Shown: one piece after another, positions 8,835-17,919 of the stretch
Layout: every line of letters begins with the position of its first letter
How positions within the stretch are numbered: position 1 is the first letter of the stretch
Assembly: GCF_021545785.1 (NCBI RefSeq)
Contig: NZ_CP079801.1
Location: forward strand, 1,674,001 to 1,738,000
Direction of reading: 5' to 3'
DNA from: Halopseudomonas maritima
Lineage (GTDB): Bacteria; Pseudomonadota; Gammaproteobacteria; Pseudomonadales; Pseudomonadaceae
Length of the DNA: 64,000 bases
Translations under genes and position numbers: made by a program
The notes under the pieces: model-generated
Databases searched by the model: none
The model's input: only the letters and a program-made list of their open reading frames with translations
Told to the model about the DNA's origin: nothing

Positions 8835-9905
8835 ATGCGCCCAGCCCACGCCCTGATCGACCTGTCTGCCCTGCGCCACAACTACCAACTGGCCAAATCC
8901 CTATCCGGTTGCCGCGCCTTTGCGGTGATCAAGGCCAATGCCTACGGGCACGGCGCCGTGCGCTGCGCCGAGGCCTTGCAGGGTAGCGCCGACGCCTTTG
9001 CCGTGGCCTGCATAGAGGAGGCACTGGAGCTGCGGGCCGCCGGCATCCGCCAGCCGATCCTGCTGCTGGAGGGCTGGTTCGAGGCCGAGGAGCTGCCACT
9101 GCTGGCCGAGCACGACCTCTGGGCCGTGCTGCACCATGAAGAGCAACTGCTGCAGCTGCAGGAGGCCACCCTTAGCCGCCCACTGCACATCTGGTTGAAA
9201 CTCGACAGCGGCATGCACCGCGTCGGCTTCAGCCCCGATGAATACGCCAGCGTCTGGCAGCGTCTGGCCACCCTGCCGCAGGTGGCCAGCTTGAGCAAGA
9301 TCACCCACTTCTCCCGCGCCGACGAGCCCGAAACCGGGCGGACCGAACAACAACTGGCCACCTTTGCCGCCGCCACCGCCGGCCTTGAGGGCGCAGCCAG
9401 TCTGTGCAACTCACCCGGCATCCTGGCCTGGCCGCAAGCCCATCACGACTGGCTGCGCCCTGGCATCATGCTGTATGGCGCCACGCCGTTTGAGTTCGCG
9501 CAGGAGAACGCCGCCAAGCTGCGCCCGGTGATGCAGCTGACCTCACGCATCATCGCCGTGCGCGAGCTGCCGGCCGGAGAGCCCATCGGCTACGGCTCGC
9601 GCTTTATCACCCCCCGGTCGACCCGGGTTGGCGTGGTTGCCATGGGTTACGCCGATGGCTACCCGCGCCACGCCAAAGACGGCACGCCAGTGCTGGTCGA
9701 CGGCCAGCGCACGCGGCTGATTGGTCGAGTGTCGATGGACATGCTGACGGTTGACCTGACCGACCTGCCCGCCAGCGGCCTGGGTAGCGCAGTTACCCTC
9801 TGGGGCGACGGCCTGAACGCCAGCGAAGTCGCCCGCTGGGCCGACAGCATTCCCTATCAGCTGTTCTGCAACCTGAACCGCGTACCCCGTCACTATCGAG
9901 ACTGA
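8835..9905 (+). CDS. dadX: Catabolic alanine racemase DadX
   Basis: PLP-dependent interconversion of L- and D-alanine, feeding D-alanine to DadA. The PLP lysine is in AVIKANAYGHG near residue 34; the catalytic tyrosine region is PIGYGSRF, and LRPGIMLYG and VGVVAMGYADGYPR are further family motifs. The length is 356 aa. The start is ATG 8835, where alignment with DadX begins; the frame upstream to 8802 runs through the terminator and is not coding. Only a weak ribosome site (AAGATG) precedes it. Clustering with dadA marks this as the catabolic isozyme rather than Alr. Confidence 0.94.
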   Translation: MRPAHALIDLSALRHNYQLAKSLSGCRAFAVIKANAYGHGAVRCAEALQGSADAFAVACIEEALELRAAGIRQPILLLEGWFEAEELPLLAEHDLWAVLHHEEQLLQLQEATLSRPLHIWLKLDSGMHRVGFSPDEYASVWQRLATLPQVASLSKITHFSRADEPETGRTEQQLATFAAATAGLEGAASLCNSPGILAWPQAHHDWLRPGIMLYGATPFEFAQENAAKLRPVMQLTSRIIAVRELPAGEPIGYGSRFITPRSTRVGVVAMGYADGYPRHAKDGTPVLVDGQRTRLIGRVSMDMLTVDLTDLPASGLGSAVTLWGDGLNASEVARWADSIPYQLFCNLNRVPRHYRD

Positions 9906-9911
9906 TGGAAC

Positions 9912-9945
9912 TGCACGGCCGTTGAAAATTCTGAACAGCCGTGCA
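9912..9945. promoter_or_regulatory. Inverted repeat in the pauR leader
   Basis: TGCACGGC (9912-9919) and GCCGTGCA (9938-9945) form an 8-bp perfect dyad around an AT-rich centre. It lies between dadX and pauR. It could be a pauR operator or the end of the dadX transcript; there is no T-run after the second arm. Confidence 0.5.
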
Positions 9946-10009
9946 ATTATCCTCCCGGTGGAACGCCGTCCGTGCGTTCACTCCCATGATTTGCCGGAGG
10001 AAGCAGCCA

Positions 10010-10558
10010 TTGGACGTTGGTGCCCGTCTCAAAACCATTCGTAAACTCAAGGGTTTGTCCCAGCGTGAACTGGCCAAGCGCGCCGGCGTCACCAACAGCA
10101 CCATCTCCATGATCGAGAAGAACAGCGTCAGCCCCTCGGTCAGCTCCCTGAAAAAAGTGCTCTCCGGTATCCCCATGTCGCTGGTCGACTTTTTCTCGCT
10201 GGAGCTGGAGCAAGACAGCCAACGCAAGGTGATTTACCGCGCCGACGAGCTGCTCGACATCGGCAGCAATGAAGTGACCATGAAACTGGTTGGCAAGGGC
10301 CACCCAAACCGCGCCTTCGCCTTCCTCAACGAGACCTACCCGCCGGGTTCTGACACCGGCCCGGACATGCTCAACCACGAAGGCGAAGAAGCCGGCACCG
10401 TGGTCAGCGGCCAGCTGGAAGTGACCGTAGGCAGCGAGGTCTATGTGCTGGAGACCGGCGACAGCTACTACTTCGACAGCAACCAGCCGCATCGCTTCCG
10501 CAATCCGTTTGATGCGCCCTGCGTGCTGATCAGCGCGACCACACCGGCGAACTTCTAA
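10010..10558 (+). CDS. pauR: XRE-cupin repressor PauR/PuuR-type, TTG start
   Basis: A 182-aa repressor with an N-terminal XRE helix-turn-helix (LKTIRKLKGLSQRELAKRAGVTNSTISMIE) and a C-terminal cupin domain (HEGEEAGTVVSGQLEVTVG). In P. aeruginosa PauR represses polyamine catabolic genes and responds to putrescine-type ligands. I choose TTG 10010 because GGAGGA lies at 9996-10001, eight bases upstream, and because the family N-terminus is DVGARLKTIR. The ATG-like start at 9941 would add 23 residues with no resemblance to the family. Position next to dadX matches P. aeruginosa. Confidence 0.88.
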   Translation: MDVGARLKTIRKLKGLSQRELAKRAGVTNSTISMIEKNSVSPSVSSLKKVLSGIPMSLVDFFSLELEQDSQRKVIYRADELLDIGSNEVTMKLVGKGHPNRAFAFLNETYPPGSDTGPDMLNHEGEEAGTVVSGQLEVTVGSEVYVLETGDSYYFDSNQPHRFRNPFDAPCVLISATTPANF

Positions 10559-10572
10559 CCCCCCGCCGGTGG

Positions 10573-10607
10573 ATCGTAGGGTGGAGAACGCCGCAGGCTT
10601 CTCCACC
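10573..10607. repeat. GATCGTAGGGTGGA dispersed hairpin, copy 1
   Basis: GATCGTA followed by an inverted repeat, GGTGGAGAA (10580-10588) and TTCTCCACC (10599-10607). A second copy with different arm bases is at 45335-45370. Confidence 0.8.
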
Positions 10608-10652
10608 AAGCAACCTCGACAATCTCGCCCAGCGCCGTCTTCAAGGCCGCCC

Positions 10653-10672
10653 GGTCACGGCATGCCGTGACC
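10653..10672. repeat. 20-bp CACGGCATGCCGTG palindrome, copy 1
   Basis: GGTCACGGCATGCCGTGACC is a perfect palindrome ending at the base next to the outer-membrane efflux gene stop codon. Related palindromes with paired changes in the outer bases occur at 46784-46803 and 53692-53711. Confidence 0.85.
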
Positions 10673-12073
10673 CTATGCCTCGGGTTCCGGCGGGGCGCCG
10701 GCCAGTGAGCGGTAGACGCTGACCATGGCGGTTGCCGTATCGATACGGCTCTGCACCAGATCACTGCGCACACCGGTCAGCTGCTGCTCGGCATCCAGCA
10801 CTTCGAAGTAGTCGATATAGCCCTGCTCGTAGCGCAGGCGCGCCTGGTCGACCGCCGCCTGCGCCGCTTCGCTGGAGGCCTGCAGCCAACGGCTGCGCTC
10901 TTGCGCGTGGCGGTAGCGCACCAGCCCGTTCTCGGTTTCTTCCAACGCCAGCAACACGGCCTGCTGGTATTGCGCCAGCCGCTCGGCACCGGTGGCATCG
11001 GCAGCGGCAATACGCGCACGCACGCCTTCCACATCAAGAAAAGTCCAGTCGATACCCAGCGTTACGCTGCGTGACTCGGCGCCCGCAGTGAACAGGTCAC
11101 CGTCGCGGCCCACCACCGAGCCCAGCAGTGCGCCAAGGGTAAAACGCGGGAACAGATCGGCAGTCGCCACGCCGATACGCGCCGTCGCTGCGGCCAGATG
11201 CCGCTCTGCCGCCTGGATATCCGGACGGCGGCGCAGCACGTCAGCCGGCGTACCCACCGCAATACGCGCACTGATCGCCGGCAACGGCCGGGGCGCAGAC
11301 AAGGGTTCATTCAACGCCGCCGGCGGCTGCCCGGTGAGCACCGCCAGCCGGTGCAGACTCAACTGCACCGCCGCCTGGCGCTGCGGCACCAGTGCGCGCA
11401 GGGCGTCCAGTTCGGCCTGCGCCCGCACCCGATCAAACTCGGTGGCGCTACCGGCGTCTACCCGGGCGCTGACGATATCCAGCGAGGCCTGCTGCAGCTC
11501 GACGTTCTCTTCGGCCACCGCCAGCAGTTGCTGCTGACCGCGCAGGGCGAAGTAACTGCTTGCCAGCTGCCCGGCAACCGCCACCTGCATGGCCGCCAGA
11601 TCGGCGGCGCTCGCCTGCAGGTCCGCCTCACCGGCCTCAACCGCCCGTTGCAAACGACCGTAGAAATCCAGCTCCCAGCTGGCAACTGCGCCCAGATTGT
11701 ACTGCTCCACCCGCTCACGCGCAGGATCGCTGCGTTGCACCTCGGCCAGATGCTGCTCGGCCGCTGAACCTGCCAGTGTCACGCTCGGCCAGCGGTCGCG
11801 ACGCGCCCCGCGCAACAGGGCCTCGGCACCCTGATAACGTGCCAGCAGGGTACGCAGGTCCAGGTTATCGGCCAGCGCGTGGTCAATCAGGCTGGCCAGC
11901 TGAGGGTCCTCAAAACCCGACCAGAAGCGCACTTCGGCTGCCTGCTGGTCGGTTGCCAGCGCACGGGCCTGACTGTATCCGTCCAGCGGCACCGGCGCCG
12001 GCGCCTGGTAATCCGGGCCCACCGCGCAGGCCGTCAGCATCACACTCAGAGCCAAGGGTAATAGCTTATACAT
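10673..12073 (-). CDS. Outer-membrane efflux lipoprotein (NodT/OprM-OprN family)
   Basis: The outer-membrane channel of a tripartite RND pump. The signal peptide ends in the lipobox LTAC with acylated Cys at about residue 16 and then AVGPDY, a hallmark of OprM-type proteins. Two OEP repeats of long helices follow (about 466 aa in total). The start MYKLLPLAL (12073) overlaps the last 8 bases of the permease gene, so it is third in the operon. The upstream extension to 12148 lies within the permease gene and lacks a signal peptide. Confidence 0.92.
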   Translation of the reverse strand: MYKLLPLALSVMLTACAVGPDYQAPAPVPLDGYSQARALATDQQAAEVRFWSGFEDPQLASLIDHALADNLDLRTLLARYQGAEALLRGARRDRWPSVTLAGSAAEQHLAEVQRSDPARERVEQYNLGAVASWELDFYGRLQRAVEAGEADLQASAADLAAMQVAVAGQLASSYFALRGQQQLLAVAEENVELQQASLDIVSARVDAGSATEFDRVRAQAELDALRALVPQRQAAVQLSLHRLAVLTGQPPAALNEPLSAPRPLPAISARIAVGTPADVLRRRPDIQAAERHLAAATARIGVATADLFPRFTLGALLGSVVGRDGDLFTAGAESRSVTLGIDWTFLDVEGVRARIAAADATGAERLAQYQQAVLLALEETENGLVRYRHAQERSRWLQASSEAAQAAVDQARLRYEQGYIDYFEVLDAEQQLTGVRSDLVQSRIDTATAMVSVYRSLAGAPPEPEA

Positions 12074-15000
12074 TGGCTGTTTCCTCCTGCTGCGCAGCGG
12101 GGCGTTCGACGGCCAGCGAGGTGCCAGCCAGCTTGCGCAGCGCGACATAGAACACCGGGGTCAGCAGCAACCCGAACAGGGTCACGCCCAGCATGCCGGT
12201 AAACACGGTAATGCCCATGGCGTTGCGCACTTCGCTGCCAGCGCCCGAGGCGAGTACCAGCGGCACCACACCGGCGATAAAGGCGACCGAGGTCATGATG
12301 ATCGGGCGCAGGCGCAGGCGACTGGCTTCCAGCGCCGCCTTGACGGTCTCCACGCCGTCCATTTCCTGCTCGCGGGCAAACTCGACAATCAGAATGGCGT
12401 TCTTGCACGCCAGCCCCATCAGCACCACCAGACCCACCTGAACAAAGATGTTGGCGTCACCACCGGTCCACCAGACGCCGAGCATGGCGGCCAGCAGACA
12501 CATGGGCACGATCAGGATCACCGCCAGCGGCATCACCCAGCTCTCATACAGCGCCGCCAGCACCAGGAACACCAGCAGCAAGGCAACCGGGAACACCACC
12601 AGCGCGGCGCTGCCCTGATTGACCTGCTGGAAGCTCAGATCGGTCCACTGGATATCCATGCCCGGTGGCAGCGACTTGGCCGCCACGGACTCAACCATGG
12701 CCAGGGTTTCGGTGGACGACAGCATCGACGGATCGGACTGACCGATCAGGTCCGCCGCCGGATAACCGTTGTAACGGATCACCGGGTCCGGGCCGAAGCT
12801 CGGCGTCAGGCTGACCATGGTGTTGAGCGGCACCATCTCGCCCGCGCCATTGCGCACGTACAGGCTGTCGATGTCACTTGGCTCGTCACGGAAGGGCGCA
12901 TCAGCCTGCGCGCGCACCTGATAGGTCCGGCCAAACAGGTTGAAGTCGTTGATGTACTGCGCACCAAAGTACAGCTGCAGGGTGCCGAACAGTTCATCCA
13001 GCCGCACGCCCTGGGCCTTGGCCTGCAGACGGTCCACCTCGGCATCCAGTTGCGGCACATTGGCCTGATAGGAGGTGATCGGGAAACTCAGGCCCGGCGT
13101 CTGGCTCAGTTGCATCGCCAGCCCGTCGGTCGCCTGCTGCAGGGCGCCGTAGCCGTTGCCGCGGCGATCCTGAATGTACAGCGAATAACCCGATCCCGCG
13201 CCCAGACCAAATACCGGCGGCGGCATGAAGGAAATGGCAAAGCCTTCTTTCAACTGGCCCAGCTTGCCGTTAATCTCGGCGGCAATCTCATCAGCCGTAC
13301 GCTCGCGGATGTCGAAGTCGTCGAACAGGATAAACACGGTACCGACGTTTGGCGTATTGGTGCCCTGCAGCGCGTTAAAGCCGACAAAAGCCGCCGCGTT
13401 GGCGACACCCTCGGTGTCCAGCGCCAGGTCGCTGACCTGACGCGCCAGCGCCTCGGTACGGTCCAGGGTCGCGCCTTCGGGCAGACGGATGCTGCCGATC
13501 AGATAGGTCTTGTCCTGCACCGGAATAAAGCCGCCCGGCACCTGACGGAACATCACCACGGTCACGCCCAGCAGCAGCAGATAGGCCACAAACACCATGC
13601 CGCGACGACCCAGACTGCGGCCGACCAGCCCTTCATAGCGTTCGGCGTTACGCTGGAAGAAGCGGTTGAACGGGCGGAACAGCCAACCGAAGCTGCGGTT
13701 GATCATGCGGGTCGGCAGATCCGGCGCAGCGCCGTGGGGCTTGAGCAGGGTGGCAGCCAGCGCCGGCGACAGGGTCAGCGAGTTGATCGCCGAGATCACC
13801 GTGGTAATCGCGATGGTGACCGCAAACTGGCGGTAGAACTGCCCGGTAATGCCATCCAGAAACGCCATCGGCACAAACACCGCGCAGAGCACCAGACTGA
13901 TCGCCACAATCGGGCCACTGACCTCGCGCATCGCCTGGTGCGCCGCCGCCAGCGGGGCCAGACCCTGCTCGATATTGCGCTCGACGTTTTCCACCACCAC
14001 GATGGCGTCGTCCACCACAATGCCGATCGCCAGCACCATGGCAAACAGCGTCAGGGTGTTGATCGAGAAGCCCAGCATCAGCAATACCGCGAAGCTGCCG
14101 ACAATCGACACCGGCACCGCCAGCAGCGGAATCAGCGAGGCGCGCCAGGTCTGCAGGAACAGGATCACCACCAGCACCACCAGCGCGACCGCCTCCAGCA
14201 GGGTAGTGATCACCGAACTGATAGAGGTGCTGACAAACACCGTCGGGTCGTAGGCTACTTCCCAGCTCAGGCCGGCCGGGAAGTCTTCGGCCAGCTCGGC
14301 CATCTTGCCGCGCACCGCCGCAGACACATCCAGCGCGTTGGAGCCCGGCGACTGGAAGATCGGCAGCGCCACCGCCTGACGGCCGTTGAGCAGCGCGCGC
14401 AGCGAATCCTCCTGGGCCGCCAGCTCGATCCGCGCCACGTCACGCAGGCGGGTTATCTCGCCGTCTGCACCCGTCTTCAGAACGATGTCACCAAAGGCTT
14501 CGGTGCTGTCGAGCCGGCCCTTGGCGTTAATCGAAATCAGCAGATCCGAGCCCTGCGGCATCGGTGGCGCACCAAGCTGTCCGGCCGACACCTGCACGTT
14601 CTGCTCGCGCACGGCAGCATCGATATCGCTGGCGGTCACGCCCAGCGAGGCAGCGCGCTGAGGGTCCACCCACAGGCGCATGGCGTAGTCACCGGCGCCA
14701 AACAGACCCGCCTGACCAACACCGGGGATACGCGCCAGCTCGTCGCGAATATGCAGCACCGCGTAGTTGCGAATGTAGGTCGCATCCAGGCTGTCATCCG
14801 GCGAGATCAGATGCACCGCCATCATCAGGTTGGGCGACTGCTTCTGGGTAGTCACCCCCAGCTGTCGCACGTCCTCGGGCAGGCGCGGCAAGGCCTGAGA
14901 CACCCGGTTCTGCACCTGCACCTGGGCCTGATCCGGGTCGGTGCCCAGGGCAAAGGTCACAGTCAGTGCCAGGCTGCCGTCACTGCCGGCCACCGACTTC

Positions 15001-15239
15001 ATGTAGATCATGTCTTCCACACCGTTGATGGCTTCTTCCAGCGGCGTGGCGACGGTCTCCGAGATGGTTTTGGGGTTGGCGCCCGGGTAGCTCGCGCTGA
15101 CCAGCACGCTGGGCGGCACAACCTCCGGGTACTCGCTGACCGGCAGCATCGGGATGCTGATCAGGCCAACCACAAAGATGATGATCGACAGCACCGAGGC
15201 AAAGATCGGTCGGTCGACAAAGAAACGTGAAATATTCAC
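12066..15239 (-). CDS. RND efflux permease, MexF-like
   Basis: Inner-membrane proton-driven drug pump of the HAE1 group, 1057 aa with 12 predicted membrane segments and two large periplasmic loops. The N-terminus NISRFFVDRPIFASVLSII is that of MexF/AcrB homologues. GIVVDDAIVVVEN marks TM4 with the paired Asp residues needed for proton flow. I take GTG 15239 as start: GGGAG lies nine bases upstream and the protein then begins at the conserved N-terminus. It forms an operon with the adaptor before it and the outer-membrane gene after it. The best fit is the MexEF-OprN branch; the substrate cannot be inferred. Confidence 0.92.
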   Translation of the reverse strand: MNISRFFVDRPIFASVLSIIIFVVGLISIPMLPVSEYPEVVPPSVLVSASYPGANPKTISETVATPLEEAINGVEDMIYMKSVAGSDGSLALTVTFALGTDPDQAQVQVQNRVSQALPRLPEDVRQLGVTTQKQSPNLMMAVHLISPDDSLDATYIRNYAVLHIRDELARIPGVGQAGLFGAGDYAMRLWVDPQRAASLGVTASDIDAAVREQNVQVSAGQLGAPPMPQGSDLLISINAKGRLDSTEAFGDIVLKTGADGEITRLRDVARIELAAQEDSLRALLNGRQAVALPIFQSPGSNALDVSAAVRGKMAELAEDFPAGLSWEVAYDPTVFVSTSISSVITTLLEAVALVVLVVILFLQTWRASLIPLLAVPVSIVGSFAVLLMLGFSINTLTLFAMVLAIGIVVDDAIVVVENVERNIEQGLAPLAAAHQAMREVSGPIVAISLVLCAVFVPMAFLDGITGQFYRQFAVTIAITTVISAINSLTLSPALAATLLKPHGAAPDLPTRMINRSFGWLFRPFNRFFQRNAERYEGLVGRSLGRRGMVFVAYLLLLGVTVVMFRQVPGGFIPVQDKTYLIGSIRLPEGATLDRTEALARQVSDLALDTEGVANAAAFVGFNALQGTNTPNVGTVFILFDDFDIRERTADEIAAEINGKLGQLKEGFAISFMPPPVFGLGAGSGYSLYIQDRRGNGYGALQQATDGLAMQLSQTPGLSFPITSYQANVPQLDAEVDRLQAKAQGVRLDELFGTLQLYFGAQYINDFNLFGRTYQVRAQADAPFRDEPSDIDSLYVRNGAGEMVPLNTMVSLTPSFGPDPVIRYNGYPAADLIGQSDPSMLSSTETLAMVESVAAKSLPPGMDIQWTDLSFQQVNQGSAALVVFPVALLLVFLVLAALYESWVMPLAVILIVPMCLLAAMLGVWWTGGDANIFVQVGLVVLMGLACKNAILIVEFAREQEMDGVETVKAALEASRLRLRPIIMTSVAFIAGVVPLVLASGAGSEVRNAMGITVFTGMLGVTLFGLLLTPVFYVALRKLAGTSLAVERPAAQQEETANV

Positions 15240-15313
15240 GGCAATAGGCTCCCTTGGCGTGCTCCAGAGAGCACGCCCCAGCAATATCGTAAAAAGGGGA
15301 AGTCAGCTCAGGA

Positions 15314-16483
15314 TCAGAACGCGGTCTGCAGCGCGACCTCGGTACTGACCGGCTGGCTGCGGTCCATCGCCACCAGCTGGGGCGCGACTTCGATACCCGG
15401 ATAGAGAATTTTCTGCAGGCCATTGACCACCACCCGGTCGCCCGCCTGCAGCCCGCCGCTGATCACCAGCAGGCCGTCCACCCGGCGGCCCGTCTCGACA
15501 AAGCGCCGAGTCGCACGATCCCGCTCATCGAGCACATAGACATAGCGACGATCCTGATCGGTCAGCACGGCTTTCTGGTCAATCAGGATTGCCTTGCTGG
15601 CCGCCGCCACCGGCATCTGCACCCGGGCAAACTGGCCGGGGCGGAACCGGCCCTGCGGATTGGCAATCACCGCCCGATACTGCAGGGTGCCGGTGCCCGG
15701 GTTGAACTGGTTGTCGACAAAGTCCAGCTCACCGCTGAACGGAAAGTCATCGCCGCTGCCCAGGCCCAGGCGCACCGGCACCGCTACCGCCTCAGCATGC
15801 GGGTTGGCCTCGACGGTTTGCTGATCGCTCTCGAAGTACACGTACAACGGGTCGACCGAGACCAGTGTCGCCAGCAGTGTGGCGTCGGCTGTCGCCAGGT
15901 TGCCCCTGGTAATCTCCGCACGGCCCATGCGGCCGGACACCGGCGCCTTGACCTCGGTATAGGCCAGATCCAGCTCGGCGTTATCCTGCGCGGCTGCAGC
16001 CGAGGCCAGCGCGGCCTGCGCCATGCTGTGCGCGGCGCTGCGCTGCTCCATCTCCTCGCGAGAAATAGCGCGACGCTCCCACAACTGCTCGGCGCGCCGC
16101 GCTTCACGTGCGGCCAGCGTCACCTGGCTGCGGGCCCGGGCCACATCGGCGCGGGCCATTTGCAACCGCGCCTGATAAGGACGCTGATCGATAACAAAAA
16201 GCACCTCGCCTTGCTGCACCAGCTCACCCTCCTCAAAGGCCACCTGATCGATGTAACCGCTGACTCGCGGACGCAGCGCCACGGTTTCCGGGGCCGCCAG
16301 GCGGCCGGTAAAGCTGTCCCAGAGTGTCACATCACGCGGCTGGGCCACGGCAACATCCACTTCCGGCGCTGGCATAGCCTGATGGGCGACCTGATCGCCG
16401 CTGGCCTCGCAGCCGGCCAGCAGCAGCAAAAGCATCGACGCGGCGCTGACCCGCGTAAAGGCATTCAAAGCAGGCGTGTTCAT
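15314..16483 (-). CDS. RND periplasmic adaptor, MexE-like
   Basis: Membrane fusion protein linking the permease to the outer-membrane channel. The N-terminal lipobox LLLAGC is followed by a lipoyl/biotinyl half-motif (PRVSGYIDQVAFEEGELVQQGEVLFVID). Next come a long helical hairpin (residues about 100-160) and the second lipoyl half (VKAPVSGRMGRAEITRGN). The length is 389 aa. It is the first gene of the minus-strand efflux operon, with 74 bp to the permease. It starts 377 bp from the divergent AraC regulator, which is the obvious candidate controller. Confidence 0.92.
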   Translation of the reverse strand: MNTPALNAFTRVSAASMLLLLLAGCEASGDQVAHQAMPAPEVDVAVAQPRDVTLWDSFTGRLAAPETVALRPRVSGYIDQVAFEEGELVQQGEVLFVIDQRPYQARLQMARADVARARSQVTLAAREARRAEQLWERRAISREEMEQRSAAHSMAQAALASAAAAQDNAELDLAYTEVKAPVSGRMGRAEITRGNLATADATLLATLVSVDPLYVYFESDQQTVEANPHAEAVAVPVRLGLGSGDDFPFSGELDFVDNQFNPGTGTLQYRAVIANPQGRFRPGQFARVQMPVAAASKAILIDQKAVLTDQDRRYVYVLDERDRATRRFVETGRRVDGLLVISGGLQAGDRVVVNGLQKILYPGIEVAPQLVAMDRSQPVSTEVALQTAF

Positions 16484-16754
16484 GATTCCATCGCTCCCTG
16501 TGAGTTGGGCAAGTTGGCAGGCAAAAAGGAGGGTCTGTCCCCGTACTCCGTTTGGCGCACTGGCAGGTGGAAGGGGATCAGGTATGGCGCAAAGAGTAAG
16601 CTCGGGGAGCGGATCGCAGGTAGCGGGGTTCTGCGCAAAAATTGCCTATTTCTACTTTCATAGAGAATTTGGCAATCCACTGGCCTGGCGCCAAAAAAGG
16701 CATGGCCGCGCCAGAAGCAGGACAAAGCGAACCTTACAGCACAAGGCTTTGCGC

Positions 16755-16785
16755 GATCCTGCAAGCTTATTGCCTGATCCTGCAA
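16755..16785. promoter_or_regulatory. Candidate AraC-type operator (two direct repeats 21 bp apart)
   Basis: GATCCTGCAA occurs at 16755-16764 and again at 16776-16785. A 21-bp period puts both on the same DNA face, the usual arrangement of AraC-family half-sites. The pair lies in the 377-bp spacer between the efflux operon and the araC-like gene, about 75 bp before the latter. The rest of this spacer is AT-rich toward 16660 and shows no open frame I trust. Confidence 0.6.
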
Positions 16786-16860
16786 TTGCCAATACGCTGT
16801 CATAAAGCGGTCTATTACGCTGCGTATACTGTCGCGAAACTCCAGAGGAGCACGTTTCAG

Positions 16861-17817
16861 ATGAGCGATATAAACACCTGTCAGCCGCGGCTTGATCTGC
16901 CCATGTGCCGCCAATTGGCCGACCTGGCTGGTGAGCGTGCGCCGCTTGAAGGCATCAATGACACGGCCATTCCCGGCCTGCAGGTGTATCGAGCCGACCA
17001 CCCCACCAGCTTCAACTCGGCCGTCTACGAGCCCGCGCTGTGCGTCATAGCCCAGGGCAGCAAAACCGTGCAACTCGGCGACAAGGAGATTATCTACGGC
17101 CCGTTGAGCTACATGATCTCGGCGGTCGAACTGCCGGTGGTGGGCTGCGTAGTGGACGCCACCCCAAGCCAGCCCTATCTGGCCGTCAAGCTGTCGCTCG
17201 ACCAGCAGGAAGTGGCCGACCTGATTCTGGAGCTGGGCGACGCCCTGCCACCGCTGGATCAGCAGCGCGAATGCCCTGCCGCCTCCTGCGGCCTGTGCGT
17301 GGCGCCACTGGACAGCAATATTCTGCAAGCCATGACCCGGCTGGTCTCGCTGCTATCCTCCCCTACCGACTGCCGCATTCTGGCCCCTCTGGTGCGGCGC
17401 GAGCTGATTTATCGGGCATTGGTCGGCGAAATGGGCTGGCGCCTGCGCGACTTTGCCGCCACCGACACCCAGGCTCACCGCATTTCCAAGGTGATCGCAG
17501 TTCTCAAGGACCGTTTTGCCGAACCGCTGCGGGTACGCGAGCTGGCCGAAGACGTGAACATGAGCGAATCCAGCCTGTTCCACAGCTTCAAGCAGGTTAC
17601 GCGCATGTCGCCGGTACAGTTTCAGAAGAAGTTGCGCCTGCACGAAGCCCGACGACTAATGCTGACCGAAGGACTGGAGGCCGCCACCGCCAGCTACCGC
17701 GTCGGCTACGAAAGCCCATCGCACTTTAGCCGCGAGTATCGCCGCATGTTCGGCGCGCCGCCGCGCGCCGACGTCAGCAAACTGCGCGGCGAGCAGGGAA
17801 TGGCGACCGCGCTGTAA
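16861..17817 (+). CDS. AraC-family transcriptional regulator
   Basis: A 318-aa regulator with the AraC-type N-terminal cupin-like domain (YEPALCVIAQGSKTVQLGDKEIIYG) and two C-terminal helix-turn-helix motifs (MSESSLFHSFKQVTRMSPVQFQKKLRL and ASYRVGYESPSHFSREYRRMFG). ATG 16861 has AGAGGAG about ten bases upstream; earlier in-frame ATGs would add 73 residues of unrelated sequence. It is divergent from the MexEF-OprN-like operon. In P. aeruginosa that pump is controlled by the LysR protein MexT, so an AraC partner would be a different wiring. The link to the pump is inferred from position. Confidence 0.88.
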   Translation: MSDINTCQPRLDLPMCRQLADLAGERAPLEGINDTAIPGLQVYRADHPTSFNSAVYEPALCVIAQGSKTVQLGDKEIIYGPLSYMISAVELPVVGCVVDATPSQPYLAVKLSLDQQEVADLILELGDALPPLDQQRECPAASCGLCVAPLDSNILQAMTRLVSLLSSPTDCRILAPLVRRELIYRALVGEMGWRLRDFAATDTQAHRISKVIAVLKDRFAEPLRVRELAEDVNMSESSLFHSFKQVTRMSPVQFQKKLRLHEARRLMLTEGLEAATASYRVGYESPSHFSREYRRMFGAPPRADVSKLRGEQGMATAL

Positions 17818-17919
17818 CCAGAAGGCTGTTGGCGCCTGCCGACGGCGACTTTTTTCGGCCAGGCTAGGCCAACAGAGTGGGTATACTGCGCAGCAGATCC
17901 ACCAGCCGCAGGCGTAGCG

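Noticed and set aside
13050..15230. A 726-codon plus-strand frame opposite the RND permease.
   Set aside because: It is the mirror of a highly biased GC-rich gene, full of Arg, His and Gln with no domain. Several other long antisense frames have the same origin.
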